Source of the DNA: an uncultured Eubacteriales bacterium
GTDB lineage: Bacteria > Bacillota > Clostridia > Oscillospirales > Acutalibacteraceae
Length of the DNA stretch: 64,000 nucleotides
NCBI GenBank assembly: GCA_934630515.1
Contig: CAKTVV010000001.1
Location: forward strand, 124,001-188,000
Direction of reading: 5' to 3'
Positions within the stretch are counted from its first letter, which is position 1, and the number at the start of each line of letters is the position of its first letter. The notes beneath the pieces are model-generated. The model was not told the origin of the DNA and did not search any database. It saw nothing but the letters and a program-made list of their open reading frames with translations. The translations under genes were made by a program, and so were the position numbers. Below are positions 41,947-50,414 of the stretch, one piece after another.

Positions 41947-42843
41947 CTACAAATCTACCTTTCCGACGATCCCACGCTTAAAATCCCGGTAGCCCCGGAC
42001 GACATTGCCGAGGGTCAGCTCTTTGCGGAGCAGAGAACGGAGGATCCGATACCAGCGCTTTCCGTAGCCCAGCAGCGGTCGGATGCAGTACTTTTGAATG
42101 ATATAGAAATTGTTCCGAATATTGTAATACTGGGAGAGATCGCTGGTCCGCCCGGTGCTGGCGCTGACCTTATGATATATGACCGCCTCCCCGGTGTAAT
42201 AGAGCTTAAATCCGGCATTCATCACCCGGCAGCAATAATCGGTATCCTCCGCATACAGAAAATAGCTTTCCTCCAGGTGCCCCACCGTTTTCATCACCCG
42301 TGCGGGGATCAGCATGGCGCAGCCGGTGCAAAAGGTGGTCTCCTCCACACCGTCGTAAGCGGCAGAGTCCGGCTGCCCCAGCGCCGGCTGATCTGCAATG
42401 CCGGTGCGAAAATCGAATTTCCCGCCGGCCGCCCACAGGAGCTTCGGCTCGGAATAATACAAAATACGCCCTGTGAGAATACCGCAATCCGCCGTATTCT
42501 CACAGGTGTCCACCATTCTTTCCAGCGCCTGTGGCTCGATCACCGTATCGTTGTTCAGCAGGAAATAATACTCCGGCGCAAACGCCGTTTCCGCATACTC
42601 GATGCCCAGATTATTTCCGCCGGAAAAGCCCAGGTTCTCCTCGCTTAAAATGAGCGTGGTATGCTCGTTCAGAAAAGCGTCCTGCTGCAGCCGCTCTGCA
42701 TCCCCGGAGCCGTTATCCACCACGATGATCCGGTACGCCGGATAGGTGCTTTCCCGAATGCTTTTCACACATTCCACCGTATCCGTATACCCGTTATAGT
42801 TCACCAGTATGATCGCCACCAGCGGCTTTCTGCTATTCTCCAT
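41947..42843 (-). CDS. Glycosyltransferase family 2
   Basis: This 298-residue GT-A enzyme has the GT2 start VAIILVNYNGYTDTVECVKS, the nucleotide-binding VVDNGSGD and the DxD-equivalent LLNNDTVIEP. It resembles the rhamnosyltransferase-like (WsaE/RfbF) branch, consistent with dTDP-rhamnose genes upstream, but the donor is not proven. It overlaps the preceding gene by 11 bases. Confidence 0.88.
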   Translation of the reverse strand: MENSRKPLVAIILVNYNGYTDTVECVKSIRESTYPAYRIIVVDNGSGDAERLQQDAFLNEHTTLILSEENLGFSGGNNLGIEYAETAFAPEYYFLLNNDTVIEPQALERMVDTCENTADCGILTGRILYYSEPKLLWAAGGKFDFRTGIADQPALGQPDSAAYDGVEETTFCTGCAMLIPARVMKTVGHLEESYFLYAEDTDYCCRVMNAGFKLYYTGEAVIYHKVSASTGRTSDLSQYYNIRNNFYIIQKYCIRPLLGYGKRWYRILRSLLRKELTLGNVVRGYRDFKRGIVGKVDL

Positions 42844-44059
42844 GCTCCACCAACCTCATTATGCGGTCTTTATAGCGGTTATAGGACTTTTCCAGATCGT
42901 ATTTTTCCTCAATCAGCGCATGGGCGTTGGCTGAGATAGACGCCGTATCCAGCTTCCCGGACAGGATATCCCCGATCACGGCGGCATACTCCTCCGGCGT
43001 CCTGCAAAGAAAATAATCCCGGCGATCCTCCGCATCGATGCCCTCGATGCCGATCTCGTTGGTCAGCACCGGCACCCCCGAGGACAGCGCCTCAATGATC
43101 TTCACCTTGACGCCTGCGCCCAAAAGCAGGGGCGCCACCAGACAGGCGGCGCTCTCAAAATACGGCGCCGGATCGTCCACAAAGCCGGTCACCACCACCC
43201 GGTCGTTCTGCCGCTCCAACAGCTCCTTCGGCGGCTTGTTGCCGATGACAATAAACCGCACATCCCGCTCCCGCAGCAGGGGCAGCACCGATTCGATGAA
43301 CCAAATGGCGCTGGAATAGTTTTCCACCCGATTCATAGCGCCGTAAAAAAGGATGTCCCGGTCATTGGAGCACCGGTTGATGAACGGGAATTTATCATAA
43401 TAGGGCGCAATGACGCCCAATTTCCCCTCATCCACGCCGTTTTGCAGCAGCAGGATCTTATCCTTTTCGTTGTGCGTAACCACCAGATCGCATTTTTCGA
43501 TAGACTGCAGCTCATGCCGCTTCATGGAGCGGTAAGCCGCCGTCCGATACAGCCGCTTCAGCGGGTTGCAGCTGCCTGCCGCCCGACGCTCATAGCCCAG
43601 AAACGTCACATCGTGCTCCGACGCCACATACACCGCATCCGGGAACACTTCCTTCACCCGATCGATATACAGCAGCATCGCCGTCCATTCCAGCACGACC
43701 ACGTCGGGCCGGTATCCGGTATTCTTCAGCGCCGTCAGCCGCCGGTGGATCTGATCGTAGATCTCCTTGGTCAGCGTATTGCCGTAGGGATACCACGGGT
43801 TGATCTTGGAATTCAAGCTTTTGCCGTAAGCCAAAAGACGGGCGGCTTTGCTCTTAGGCGTCGCCACCGGGTATACCTCGATCTCCGGCAGGATGGAATC
43901 GAGATACGGCTCCTCGTCCGGCAGCACCTTGGCGATGAGCTTGACTTCACAATCATCCTGCGCAAATTTCTGAATGTAATAATTAAACGTCTTACCACCG
44001 GCATGAAACGCCTTATTAAAGGGCAGGCACATGGCGATGAACAGCATCCGGCGTTTCAT
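42833..44059 (-). CDS. Glycosyltransferase (GT4-like, GT-B fold)
   Basis: This 408-residue protein ends in a GT_4/Glyco_trans_1_4 domain: RDILFYGAMNRVENYSSAI, FVIVIGNKPP-type strand (RFIVIGNKPPKELLER), GFVDDPAPYFESAACLVAPL and GAGVKVKIIEALSSGVPVLT. These are typical of GT4 enzymes acting on bactoprenol-linked oligosaccharides. It overlaps gmhA by one base. Confidence 0.87.
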   Translation of the reverse strand: MKRRMLFIAMCLPFNKAFHAGGKTFNYYIQKFAQDDCEVKLIAKVLPDEEPYLDSILPEIEVYPVATPKSKAARLLAYGKSLNSKINPWYPYGNTLTKEIYDQIHRRLTALKNTGYRPDVVVLEWTAMLLYIDRVKEVFPDAVYVASEHDVTFLGYERRAAGSCNPLKRLYRTAAYRSMKRHELQSIEKCDLVVTHNEKDKILLLQNGVDEGKLGVIAPYYDKFPFINRCSNDRDILFYGAMNRVENYSSAIWFIESVLPLLRERDVRFIVIGNKPPKELLERQNDRVVVTGFVDDPAPYFESAACLVAPLLLGAGVKVKIIEALSSGVPVLTNEIGIEGIDAEDRRDYFLCRTPEEYAAVIGDILSGKLDTASISANAHALIEEKYDLEKSYNRYKDRIMRLVEHGE

Positions 44060-44718
44060 CAGCTCTCACTCCCAAAAAAGCGCTCCTCCAGCATCAGGCA
44101 CAGGCAGTGATATACCGGTAAATGCATCTCCTGCACCATATACGTTTCCGTCTCCGGAACGGTGATCGTCACATCGGCTATCTGCGCCAGCTGCCCGCCG
44201 GTCGCTCCCGTCAGACCGATCGTCCGAAGCCCCAGTGCCTTTGCCAGCACAGCGGCCTTGATCACATTTTCACTGTTTCCGGAGGTGGTGATCCCCCAAA
44301 ACACGTCGCCAGGACGCCCAAAGCCATACAGCTGCTGTGCATACACACAGGAGGCATCCACATCGTTGCTGTAAGCGGTGGTGAGCGCCTCATGTGTCAC
44401 CAGCGGTACTGCCATCAGCCCCCGCTCCAGCTTCTGCGCCAGCAGCGCCCCCCGCACCGGGTCCACACCCTTCAGCTTTTCCGCCAGCTCCGCCGGAACC
44501 GGTCGGGGGGTTCGAAACCGTTTCATCAGCTCTCCGGCAATATGCTCCGAGTCGGATGCCGATCCGCCGTTACCGGCCAGCAGCAGCTTGCCGTCGTGGA
44601 GATAGCATTCCTCCAGAAGCGCATACGCCGCCAGGATCTGCTCCCGGCAGGCCTCCAGCTGCGGATACCGCCGCATCAACAGATCGATCTGTGCCTGTAC
44701 TCTCGCTTCCATACGCAT
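44059..44718 (-). CDS. gmhA: Sedoheptulose-7-phosphate isomerase (SIS domain)
   Basis: This 219-residue enzyme converts sedoheptulose 7-phosphate to D-glycero-D-manno-heptose 7-phosphate. The substrate motif GNGGSASDSEHIAGEL and the phosphate loop TTSGNSENVI are exactly of the GmhA type. The ATG at 44718 follows AAAGAGG; the upstream extension of the frame is not conserved in character. It is 34 bases downstream of hddA. Confidence 0.92.
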   Translation of the reverse strand: MRMEARVQAQIDLLMRRYPQLEACREQILAAYALLEECYLHDGKLLLAGNGGSASDSEHIAGELMKRFRTPRPVPAELAEKLKGVDPVRGALLAQKLERGLMAVPLVTHEALTTAYSNDVDASCVYAQQLYGFGRPGDVFWGITTSGNSENVIKAAVLAKALGLRTIGLTGATGGQLAQIADVTITVPETETYMVQEMHLPVYHCLCLMLEERFFGSES

Positions 44719-44752
44719 TAAAACCTCTTTTCTCCGTTTGACCAACCTATGG

Positions 44753-45754
44753 TCATTTTGCCTCATACGGCTCCGGGCTGTAATGGATCACCCGGGTCCC
44801 GCCATCCTCAAAGCGAAACGGGATATACATGAGATCCTGCATCGCCCGCTTGACCGCCTCCTGCTTTTCCGGCTGCACATAAAACAGCAAAAAGCCGCCG
44901 CCGCCGGCGCCCAGCAGCTTGCCGCCCAGAGCGCCCGCCTGCATGCCCCGGTCATACAGCTCGTCGATGCTGCCGGTGCTGATCGACGAGCCGGTTCCCT
45001 TTTTCAACCGCCAGGTCACATCCAGCAGCCGGCCGAAATCGTCCAGATCGGTGTCCTTGTTCACCAGAACCTGCTCCGCATCCTCCACCAGCGCATACAT
45101 CCGCCGCAGCCGCAGCCGCTTTTCCTCCGTACCGCTGACGTTGTTCACCTTCTGCAATTCGGAAGAAAACCGGGTGAAGCCGGTGAAAAACATGAGCAGA
45201 TTGTCGTTGAGCCGCTTTTTCCGTTCCGGAGAGATGATGACCGGCAGCACCTCGTATCCGTCTGCGCTGAATTCAATGCGGTTAAACCCGCCGAAGGAAG
45301 CGGCGATCTGATCCTGCCAGCCGCCCGCCTCGGCGCAGAGCACACGCTCCAGATAGATGGCCTCATCCGCCAGCCGTTTTTTGTCGGCGTATTTTCCTTT
45401 GAGCGCATAGAAGGCGTTGAGCATTCCCACGGCAAAGGAGGAGCTGGTGCCCAGACCGGAGCGTGCCGGCAGATCCGCCTCATAGGTGAGCCGGATCTCG
45501 TGCATATCCAGCATCTTCATAGCCTCCCGCACGGCGGGATGCTGAATGTCCTCCACCCGGCTGACCCGCTCCATCCGGGAGTAGGACAGCTCCGTGGTAT
45601 AGTCAAAAAAGCGGGGTAAATGCCGCACGTTCACATAGCAATATTTGTCGAAGGTCGTGGAAAGCACGGCGCCGCCGTTTTCCCGAAAATACTCCTCCAT
45701 ATCGGTGCCGCCGCCGAAAAAGGACATACGAAACGGCGTTTTGGTGATGATCAT
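44753..45754 (-). CDS. hddA: D-glycero-D-manno-heptose 7-phosphate kinase
   Basis: This 333-residue GHMP kinase starts MIITKTPFRMSFFGGGTDME, the HddA hallmark. It has the ATP-binding glycine-serine loop PARSGLGTSSSFAVG and the C-terminal GGKLLGAGGGGFLLFY. It phosphorylates C1 to give the 1,7-bisphosphate that the GmhB domain (32.2-33.5 kb) dephosphorylates. In the GDP (alpha-anomer) route kinase and nucleotidyltransferase are separate proteins, as here. Confidence 0.92.
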   Translation of the reverse strand: MIITKTPFRMSFFGGGTDMEEYFRENGGAVLSTTFDKYCYVNVRHLPRFFDYTTELSYSRMERVSRVEDIQHPAVREAMKMLDMHEIRLTYEADLPARSGLGTSSSFAVGMLNAFYALKGKYADKKRLADEAIYLERVLCAEAGGWQDQIAASFGGFNRIEFSADGYEVLPVIISPERKKRLNDNLLMFFTGFTRFSSELQKVNNVSGTEEKRLRLRRMYALVEDAEQVLVNKDTDLDDFGRLLDVTWRLKKGTGSSISTGSIDELYDRGMQAGALGGKLLGAGGGGFLLFYVQPEKQEAVKRAMQDLMYIPFRFEDGGTRVIHYSPEPYEAK

Positions 45755-45802
45755 AGACCTATTTCTCCTCCGCTGATTTTTCCGCAGACACAGGCGCTGC
45801 TT

Positions 45803-46774
45803 TTACGGATACAGTCCCAGATCAAAGATCCATTCGTCCTCATAGCGTCCCCCGTTCAGGGAGTAGCTGAATTTAGACCCCTGGGTCATGGAACTGATCA
45901 GGTATCGGCAGCGAGCCAACAGCAGCATCTTGATCAGATAATCCTGTCCCCGCTTTTTTCTGTCGTCCGTCAGGACATGCGAACGGCTGAGCACATCTTT
46001 TCCGTCATAATTGCGGATGAATGTGTCAAAGGACACGGTTCGGATCCGATCGCCAAAGGTCTCCGACAGGGCATCGTAAATGCCCCCGTCCTCGGTGACC
46101 AGAAATACCGGCGCCTGATAGCGCTCGATAAATGCCGTCAGCCGCTCCTTAACCTGCTCCACGGTCGGCTGCACATATTCTCCGGAGGGGCGCAGCTTTA
46201 CATAGTCCGTGCCCCGCACATAAACACCGATACAGCGCTCGATCTCCAGCCGCTGCGCCTCTTCTTCGACCCGCTGTAAGACCTCGTCGGTGAATTGCAG
46301 GTTTTCCGTCAGCACCCGATGGCTCTCCGCCTCCAGCGCCGCATCGTGAAAGATCTCCGCCTCAAACAGCCCCTGAGGATCGATGTTCTTCCACGTCCAG
46401 CCGGATAAATACACCCGTCTGCTCCGGTACACCTGCTCCTCTGTCAGCGCCGAGGGCTGCCGGAAGAAATACTCCCAGGCATTGTGGATCCCATCGTGGT
46501 ATTGTGTCTTGAAGTGCTTCCAATCCACATAGGGGATGTACCCCTGCTTTTTCGCCCAGTCGATGTACAGCACCTGCTTAAACACCAATGACAACAAGCC
46601 CTCTACGCCATCCTGATAATCCGGCTTGACCACATACACGGTCTGCCCGGCATTGTCGTTTCCGTAGGAAACCCTTTTCTGAAGCACATCCCGTCTGGCG
46701 GCAAGATAATACAGATACTTCAACCGATACCCCAGCCGGCGGTGCTTGCGCTGAAATCTTAACCCTACAGGCAT
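45803..46774 (-). CDS. Fucosyltransferase-like glycosyltransferase
   Basis: The 323-residue product is basic at the N-terminus (MPVGLRFQRKHRRLGYRLKY) and contains YIDWAKKQGYIPYVDWKHF, CIGVYVRGTDYVKLRPSG and YLISSMTQGSKFSYSLNGG. The VRGTDY motif resembles the HxRxxDY or GDP-binding motif of NodZ/GT11/GT23-type fucosyltransferases. Donor could be GDP-fucose or, given the cluster, GDP-heptose. Family assignment is moderate and donor assignment is inference. Confidence 0.65.
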   Translation of the reverse strand: MPVGLRFQRKHRRLGYRLKYLYYLAARRDVLQKRVSYGNDNAGQTVYVVKPDYQDGVEGLLSLVFKQVLYIDWAKKQGYIPYVDWKHFKTQYHDGIHNAWEYFFRQPSALTEEQVYRSRRVYLSGWTWKNIDPQGLFEAEIFHDAALEAESHRVLTENLQFTDEVLQRVEEEAQRLEIERCIGVYVRGTDYVKLRPSGEYVQPTVEQVKERLTAFIERYQAPVFLVTEDGGIYDALSETFGDRIRTVSFDTFIRNYDGKDVLSRSHVLTDDRKKRGQDYLIKMLLLARCRYLISSMTQGSKFSYSLNGGRYEDEWIFDLGLYP

Positions 46775-46801
46775 TCTTCTATCCCCTTGCCGCTTAGCTG
46801 C

Positions 46802-47299
46802 TTATTTGAGCATCTCCTCGACGATCTGCTCGAAGCGTTCGTTGAATTTTGCGTTATTGCTGCACATACCGTGCCCCATATCCGCCACGATGGCATCGTA
46901 GTCGGTGATGACCGTCCCCAGCGTGTCGATATCCTCCACCGGGATGATAGTCCCCATCCGCTGCGCCACCTGCCGGGCAAACTCCAGCTGGTGGTCGTTG
47001 ACATGCTCGTCAAACTGCTTTTGCCGCGGGACCACGATGGGGGTCTTCCCCACCTGCAGCGGCATGATGAAGCTGGCAGGTCCTCCGTGGGTAATGACGA
47101 TCCGGGCATCTGCCACATTCTGGATCATCTGCTTATACGGGAGCAGCTTGCTCCATTGACAGCACTCCGGCTCATAGGTGCTGAAGCCGGTTTGCATGAT
47201 GACCTCCTCTTGAATCACGCCCTGCTTTTTCAGCGCATCCACCTTACGGATGAGGCGGTCAAAGGGCTGCTCGTGGGTGCCAACCGTTACAAAAATCAT
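46802..47299 (-). CDS. pssE: Glycosyltransferase catalytic subunit, PssE/EpsF (Alg13-like)
   Basis: This 165-residue protein is the C-terminal half of a GT28-type enzyme: MIFVTVGTHEQPFDRLIR, ITHGGPASFIMPLQVGK and PRQKQFDEHVNDHQLEFA. It works as a heterodimer with PssD encoded 21 bases upstream, adding the second sugar to the lipid carrier. The ATG at 47299 follows GGAGG; the frame upstream is not family-like. Confidence 0.9.
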   Translation of the reverse strand: MIFVTVGTHEQPFDRLIRKVDALKKQGVIQEEVIMQTGFSTYEPECCQWSKLLPYKQMIQNVADARIVITHGGPASFIMPLQVGKTPIVVPRQKQFDEHVNDHQLEFARQVAQRMGTIIPVEDIDTLGTVITDYDAIVADMGHGMCSNNAKFNERFEQIVEEMLK

Positions 47300-47320
47300 G
47301 CGTATGCCTCCATCGCTCAC

Positions 47321-47794
47321 TCAGAAGATGCTGCCCAGATTGATTGCCTTCGGATAGACCTGCTTCTGCTCATCCCACTGCACAATAAACCGATCCGCAA
47401 TAGGATACACCATCTTGCCGGTCACCGTCGGCTTGTCGATCCGGTCGAACACTTCAATGTAGATCAGCTTGGCTCCCATCAGCTTGCCAAGGTAGAAAAA
47501 GGGGACCGCCACCGCCGCCCCGGAGGAAATGATCACGTCCGGCTTTTCCTTGCGCAGCACCCGCCAGGCAATGCGGGTGTTCTTGATCAGCGCCTTCAGG
47601 CTTCGGTTGGTGGGATAATAGCACGGATAAAACGTCTCCCCCTCCAGCAGGCTCCGGGCATCCTCCTTATCAAAGGTGACCCAGAATCGCTCCTTGTTTT
47701 GCCAAAAGGGCTTGAGCATATACAGATGGGTCAGATGTCCGCCGGAGGAGCCGACCAAGCACACCTTCAGCGGTTTGTCTGCGGTTTTCTTCAT
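47321..47794 (-). CDS. pssD: Glycosyltransferase membrane-binding subunit, PssD/EpsE (Alg14-like)
   Basis: This 157-residue partner of PssE shows the Alg14 order CLVGSSGGHLTHLYML, KPDVIISSGAAVAVPFFYLG and IYIEVFDRIDKPTVTGKMVY. It tethers the catalytic subunit to the membrane and helps bind the acceptor lipid. The presence of PssDE implies that a lipid-linked first sugar is made elsewhere in the genome. Confidence 0.9.
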   Translation of the reverse strand: MKKTADKPLKVCLVGSSGGHLTHLYMLKPFWQNKERFWVTFDKEDARSLLEGETFYPCYYPTNRSLKALIKNTRIAWRVLRKEKPDVIISSGAAVAVPFFYLGKLMGAKLIYIEVFDRIDKPTVTGKMVYPIADRFIVQWDEQKQVYPKAINLGSIF

Positions 47795-47810
47795 TTTCCA
47801 TCGTCCTTCC

Positions 47811-48413
47811 TCAGAACCGGAATGTATCCCTGAGCCCCAGCCATTTCTGATCCTTATCGCTGAGGGTCAGCGGGGTGCCGTCCGCCAGCGTGTAGCCGCT
47901 GCCGTCGGCGCAGCCGGGATAGCTGCCGCTGAGCTGCGGCCAGTCGATACCGATGGCGGGATCGTTCCACGCCAGACCGCCCTCGTCGCCGGGATGGTAG
48001 AAATCCGTCACCTTATAGCAGAATTCCGCCGTATCGCTCAGCACCAGAAAGCCGTGGGCAAACCCCTCGGCAATATAAAACTGCTTCTTATTCTCCTCGG
48101 TCAGCTCCACGCCGTACCACTGCCCGTAGGTAGCGCTGCCGGAGCGCAGATCCACCGCCACGTCGAACACGCTGCCCCGGATGACCCGCACCAGCTTGCC
48201 CTGCGGATACTGCTTTTGAAAATGCAGTCCCCGCAGCACGCCCTTTTTGGACATGCTCTGGTTATCCTGCACGAACACCATATTCAGTCCGGCATCCTGC
48301 ATATCCCGCTGATTGTAGGTTTCCATGAAATAGCCCCGCTCATCCCCGTGAACGGTCGGCTCGATCACATATAATCCCTCGATGGGGGCTTTCGTCACCT
48401 GAATCTGTCCCAT
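47811..48413 (-). CDS. rfbC: dTDP-4-dehydrorhamnose 3,5-epimerase
   Basis: This 200-residue RmlC cupin shows ERG-YFMETY (DERGYFMETYNQRDMQ), FVQDNQSMSKKGVLRGLHFQ with the catalytic His, and YGQWYGVELTEENKKQFYI. The ATG at 48413 was preferred over the TTG in the same frame because the latter has no usable ribosome-binding site. It is the last of four dTDP-L-rhamnose genes. Confidence 0.95.
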   Translation of the reverse strand: MGQIQVTKAPIEGLYVIEPTVHGDERGYFMETYNQRDMQDAGLNMVFVQDNQSMSKKGVLRGLHFQKQYPQGKLVRVIRGSVFDVAVDLRSGSATYGQWYGVELTEENKKQFYIAEGFAHGFLVLSDTAEFCYKVTDFYHPGDEGGLAWNDPAIGIDWPQLSGSYPGCADGSGYTLADGTPLTLSDKDQKWLGLRDTFRF

Positions 48414-48418
48414 AGCTT

Positions 48419-49342
48419 TCAATCTCCGTTTCCGATCTCCTGTAAATACCGTGCCAGCGCATCCCGCCAGTCCGGCAGGGGGGTAAAGCCCATTTGCGTC
48501 AGCTTGCTCTTATCCAGACGGCTGTTAAAGGGGCGGGCTGCCTTCGACAGCCCGTATTCCGCCGTGGTCACCGGAATCACCGTGACTCCGTCCATCCCCG
48601 CCTGCCGGAAGATCTCCCGGGCGAACTCCGCCCAAGAGATATAGCCGCCCTCGTTGGTGGCGTGGTAGGTGCCGTACCGATCCGTTTCGATCATATCCAC
48701 CAGCAGCCGTGCCAGATCGAAGGTATAAGTGGGGGTTCCGATCTGATCGTCCACCACCCGCAGGGTGTCGTGGGTCTGCCCCAGCCGCAGCATGGTTTGG
48801 ATGAAGTTCTTGCCGTTTTTACCGAACACCCAAGCGATACGGACGATAAAGTGCTTGTCCGTCAGCCCCTCCACCGCCAGCTCGCCGTCCAGCTTAGTGC
48901 GCCCGTACACATTCAGCGGCGCATACGCCCGGCAATCCGGCTCCCAAGGGGTCTCTCCCTGTCCGTCGAAGACGTAGTCGGTGCTGATATACATGAGCTT
49001 GCAGCCCAGTCTGCCGCATACGGCGGCAATGTTCCGGGTGCCGGCGGCGTTGACCGCCGTGACCTTATCCCGGTTTTCCGGCTCCTCGGCGGCGTCCACC
49101 GCCGTCCATGCGGCGCAGTGGATCACGGCATCCGGCCGCACCCGCTCCAGCACCCGCTCCACGGCGGCGCCGTCGGTGATATCCAGCGGCTCATAAGGCA
49201 TCTGCGTAACCGGGCTGCCATCGGCAGCGCCGCTATAGGCGGGCGCCAGATCCGAGCCGACCCCGTCGCATCCCCGACGGTGCAGCTCGTTCATCACATC
49301 ATGCCCCAGCTGTCCGGCTACGCCGGTCACCAATACTTTCAT
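48419..49342 (-). CDS. rfbD: dTDP-4-dehydrorhamnose reductase
   Basis: This 307-residue short-chain reductase has VLVTGVAGQLGHDVMNEL, LMYISTDYVFDGQGETPWEP and the catalytic YGRTKLDGE. It makes dTDP-L-rhamnose with NAD(P)H. The ATG at 49342 starts the Rossmann strand as in homologues; the longer frame overlaps rfbB. Confidence 0.95.
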   Translation of the reverse strand: MKVLVTGVAGQLGHDVMNELHRRGCDGVGSDLAPAYSGAADGSPVTQMPYEPLDITDGAAVERVLERVRPDAVIHCAAWTAVDAAEEPENRDKVTAVNAAGTRNIAAVCGRLGCKLMYISTDYVFDGQGETPWEPDCRAYAPLNVYGRTKLDGELAVEGLTDKHFIVRIAWVFGKNGKNFIQTMLRLGQTHDTLRVVDDQIGTPTYTFDLARLLVDMIETDRYGTYHATNEGGYISWAEFAREIFRQAGMDGVTVIPVTTAEYGLSKAARPFNSRLDKSKLTQMGFTPLPDWRDALARYLQEIGNGD

Positions 49343-49368
49343 ACGCAGTCTCCGTTCTCCCTGCCGCT

Positions 49369-50394
49369 TCAGCGGTTGCCGTACATCTTCTCGTAGTAAT
49401 TCTGATATTCGCCGGAGATGATGGTCTCCCACCACTCCCGATTGTCCAGATACCAGCGGATGGTCTTTTGGATGCCCTCCGCAAAGGGGGTCTCCGGCAG
49501 CCAGCCCAGCTCATTGTGAATCTTCGTGGGGTCGATGGCATAGCGCATATCGTGCCCCTTGCGATCCGCCACATGGGTGATGAGGCTCTCCGGCTTGCCC
49601 AGCTCCTTGCAAATGAGCTTGACAATGTCGATATTCCGCATCTCATTATGACCGCCTACATTGTAGACCTCGCCCACACGTCCCTTGTGGATGATGAGGT
49701 CGATCGCCTTGCAGTGATCCTCTACATACAGCCAGTCCCGCACGTTCAGCCCCTCGCCGTACACCGGCAGGGGCTTATCGTTCAGCGCATTGGCGATCAT
49801 CAGCGGGATCAGCTTCTCCGGAAAATGGTAGGGGCCGTAGTTGTTGGAGCAGCGGCTGACGGTCACCGGCAGCCCATAGGTGCGGTGATAGGCCAGCACC
49901 AGCAGGTCGGCGCCCGCCTTGGAGCTGCTATAGGGGGAGCTGGTGTGGATGGGGGTCTCCTCGGTGAAGAACAGATCCGGCCGATCCAGCGGCAGGTCGC
50001 CGTACACCTCGTCGGTGGACACCTGATGGTACCGCTCGATGCCGTATTTCCGGCAGGCATCCATGAGGGTGGCGGTGCCGAGAATGTTGGTCTGCAGGAA
50101 GATACCGGGGTCCTCGATGGAGCGATCCACATGGCTCTCGGCGGCGAAGTTCACCACCACATCCGGATGCTCCTCCTCAAACAGGCGGTTCACCGCCTCC
50201 CGGTCGCAGATGTCCGCCTTGACAAAGCGGAACTGGGGGTTATCCATCACCGGTGCCAGCGTGGACAGATTGCCCGCATAGGTGAGCTTGTCCAGACAGA
50301 CGATGCGATAGTCCGGATATTTTTTCAGCATGTGGAACACAAAGTTGCTGCCGATAAACCCGGCGCCGCCGGTGACAATGATGGTCTTTTTCAT
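49369..50394 (-). CDS. rfbB: dTDP-glucose 4,6-dehydratase
   Basis: This 341-residue enzyme has the NAD motif VTGGAGFIGSNFVFHML, VNFAAESHVDRSIEDPGIF, the catalytic STDEVYGDL and YSSSKAGADLLVLAYHRTYG. It is the second step of the dTDP-L-rhamnose pathway. It lies 20 bases downstream of rfbA. Confidence 0.97.
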   Translation of the reverse strand: MKKTIIVTGGAGFIGSNFVFHMLKKYPDYRIVCLDKLTYAGNLSTLAPVMDNPQFRFVKADICDREAVNRLFEEEHPDVVVNFAAESHVDRSIEDPGIFLQTNILGTATLMDACRKYGIERYHQVSTDEVYGDLPLDRPDLFFTEETPIHTSSPYSSSKAGADLLVLAYHRTYGLPVTVSRCSNNYGPYHFPEKLIPLMIANALNDKPLPVYGEGLNVRDWLYVEDHCKAIDLIIHKGRVGEVYNVGGHNEMRNIDIVKLICKELGKPESLITHVADRKGHDMRYAIDPTKIHNELGWLPETPFAEGIQKTIRWYLDNREWWETIISGEYQNYYEKMYGNR

Positions 50395-50414
50395 AGTGCG
50401 TTTACCCGTTCCTT

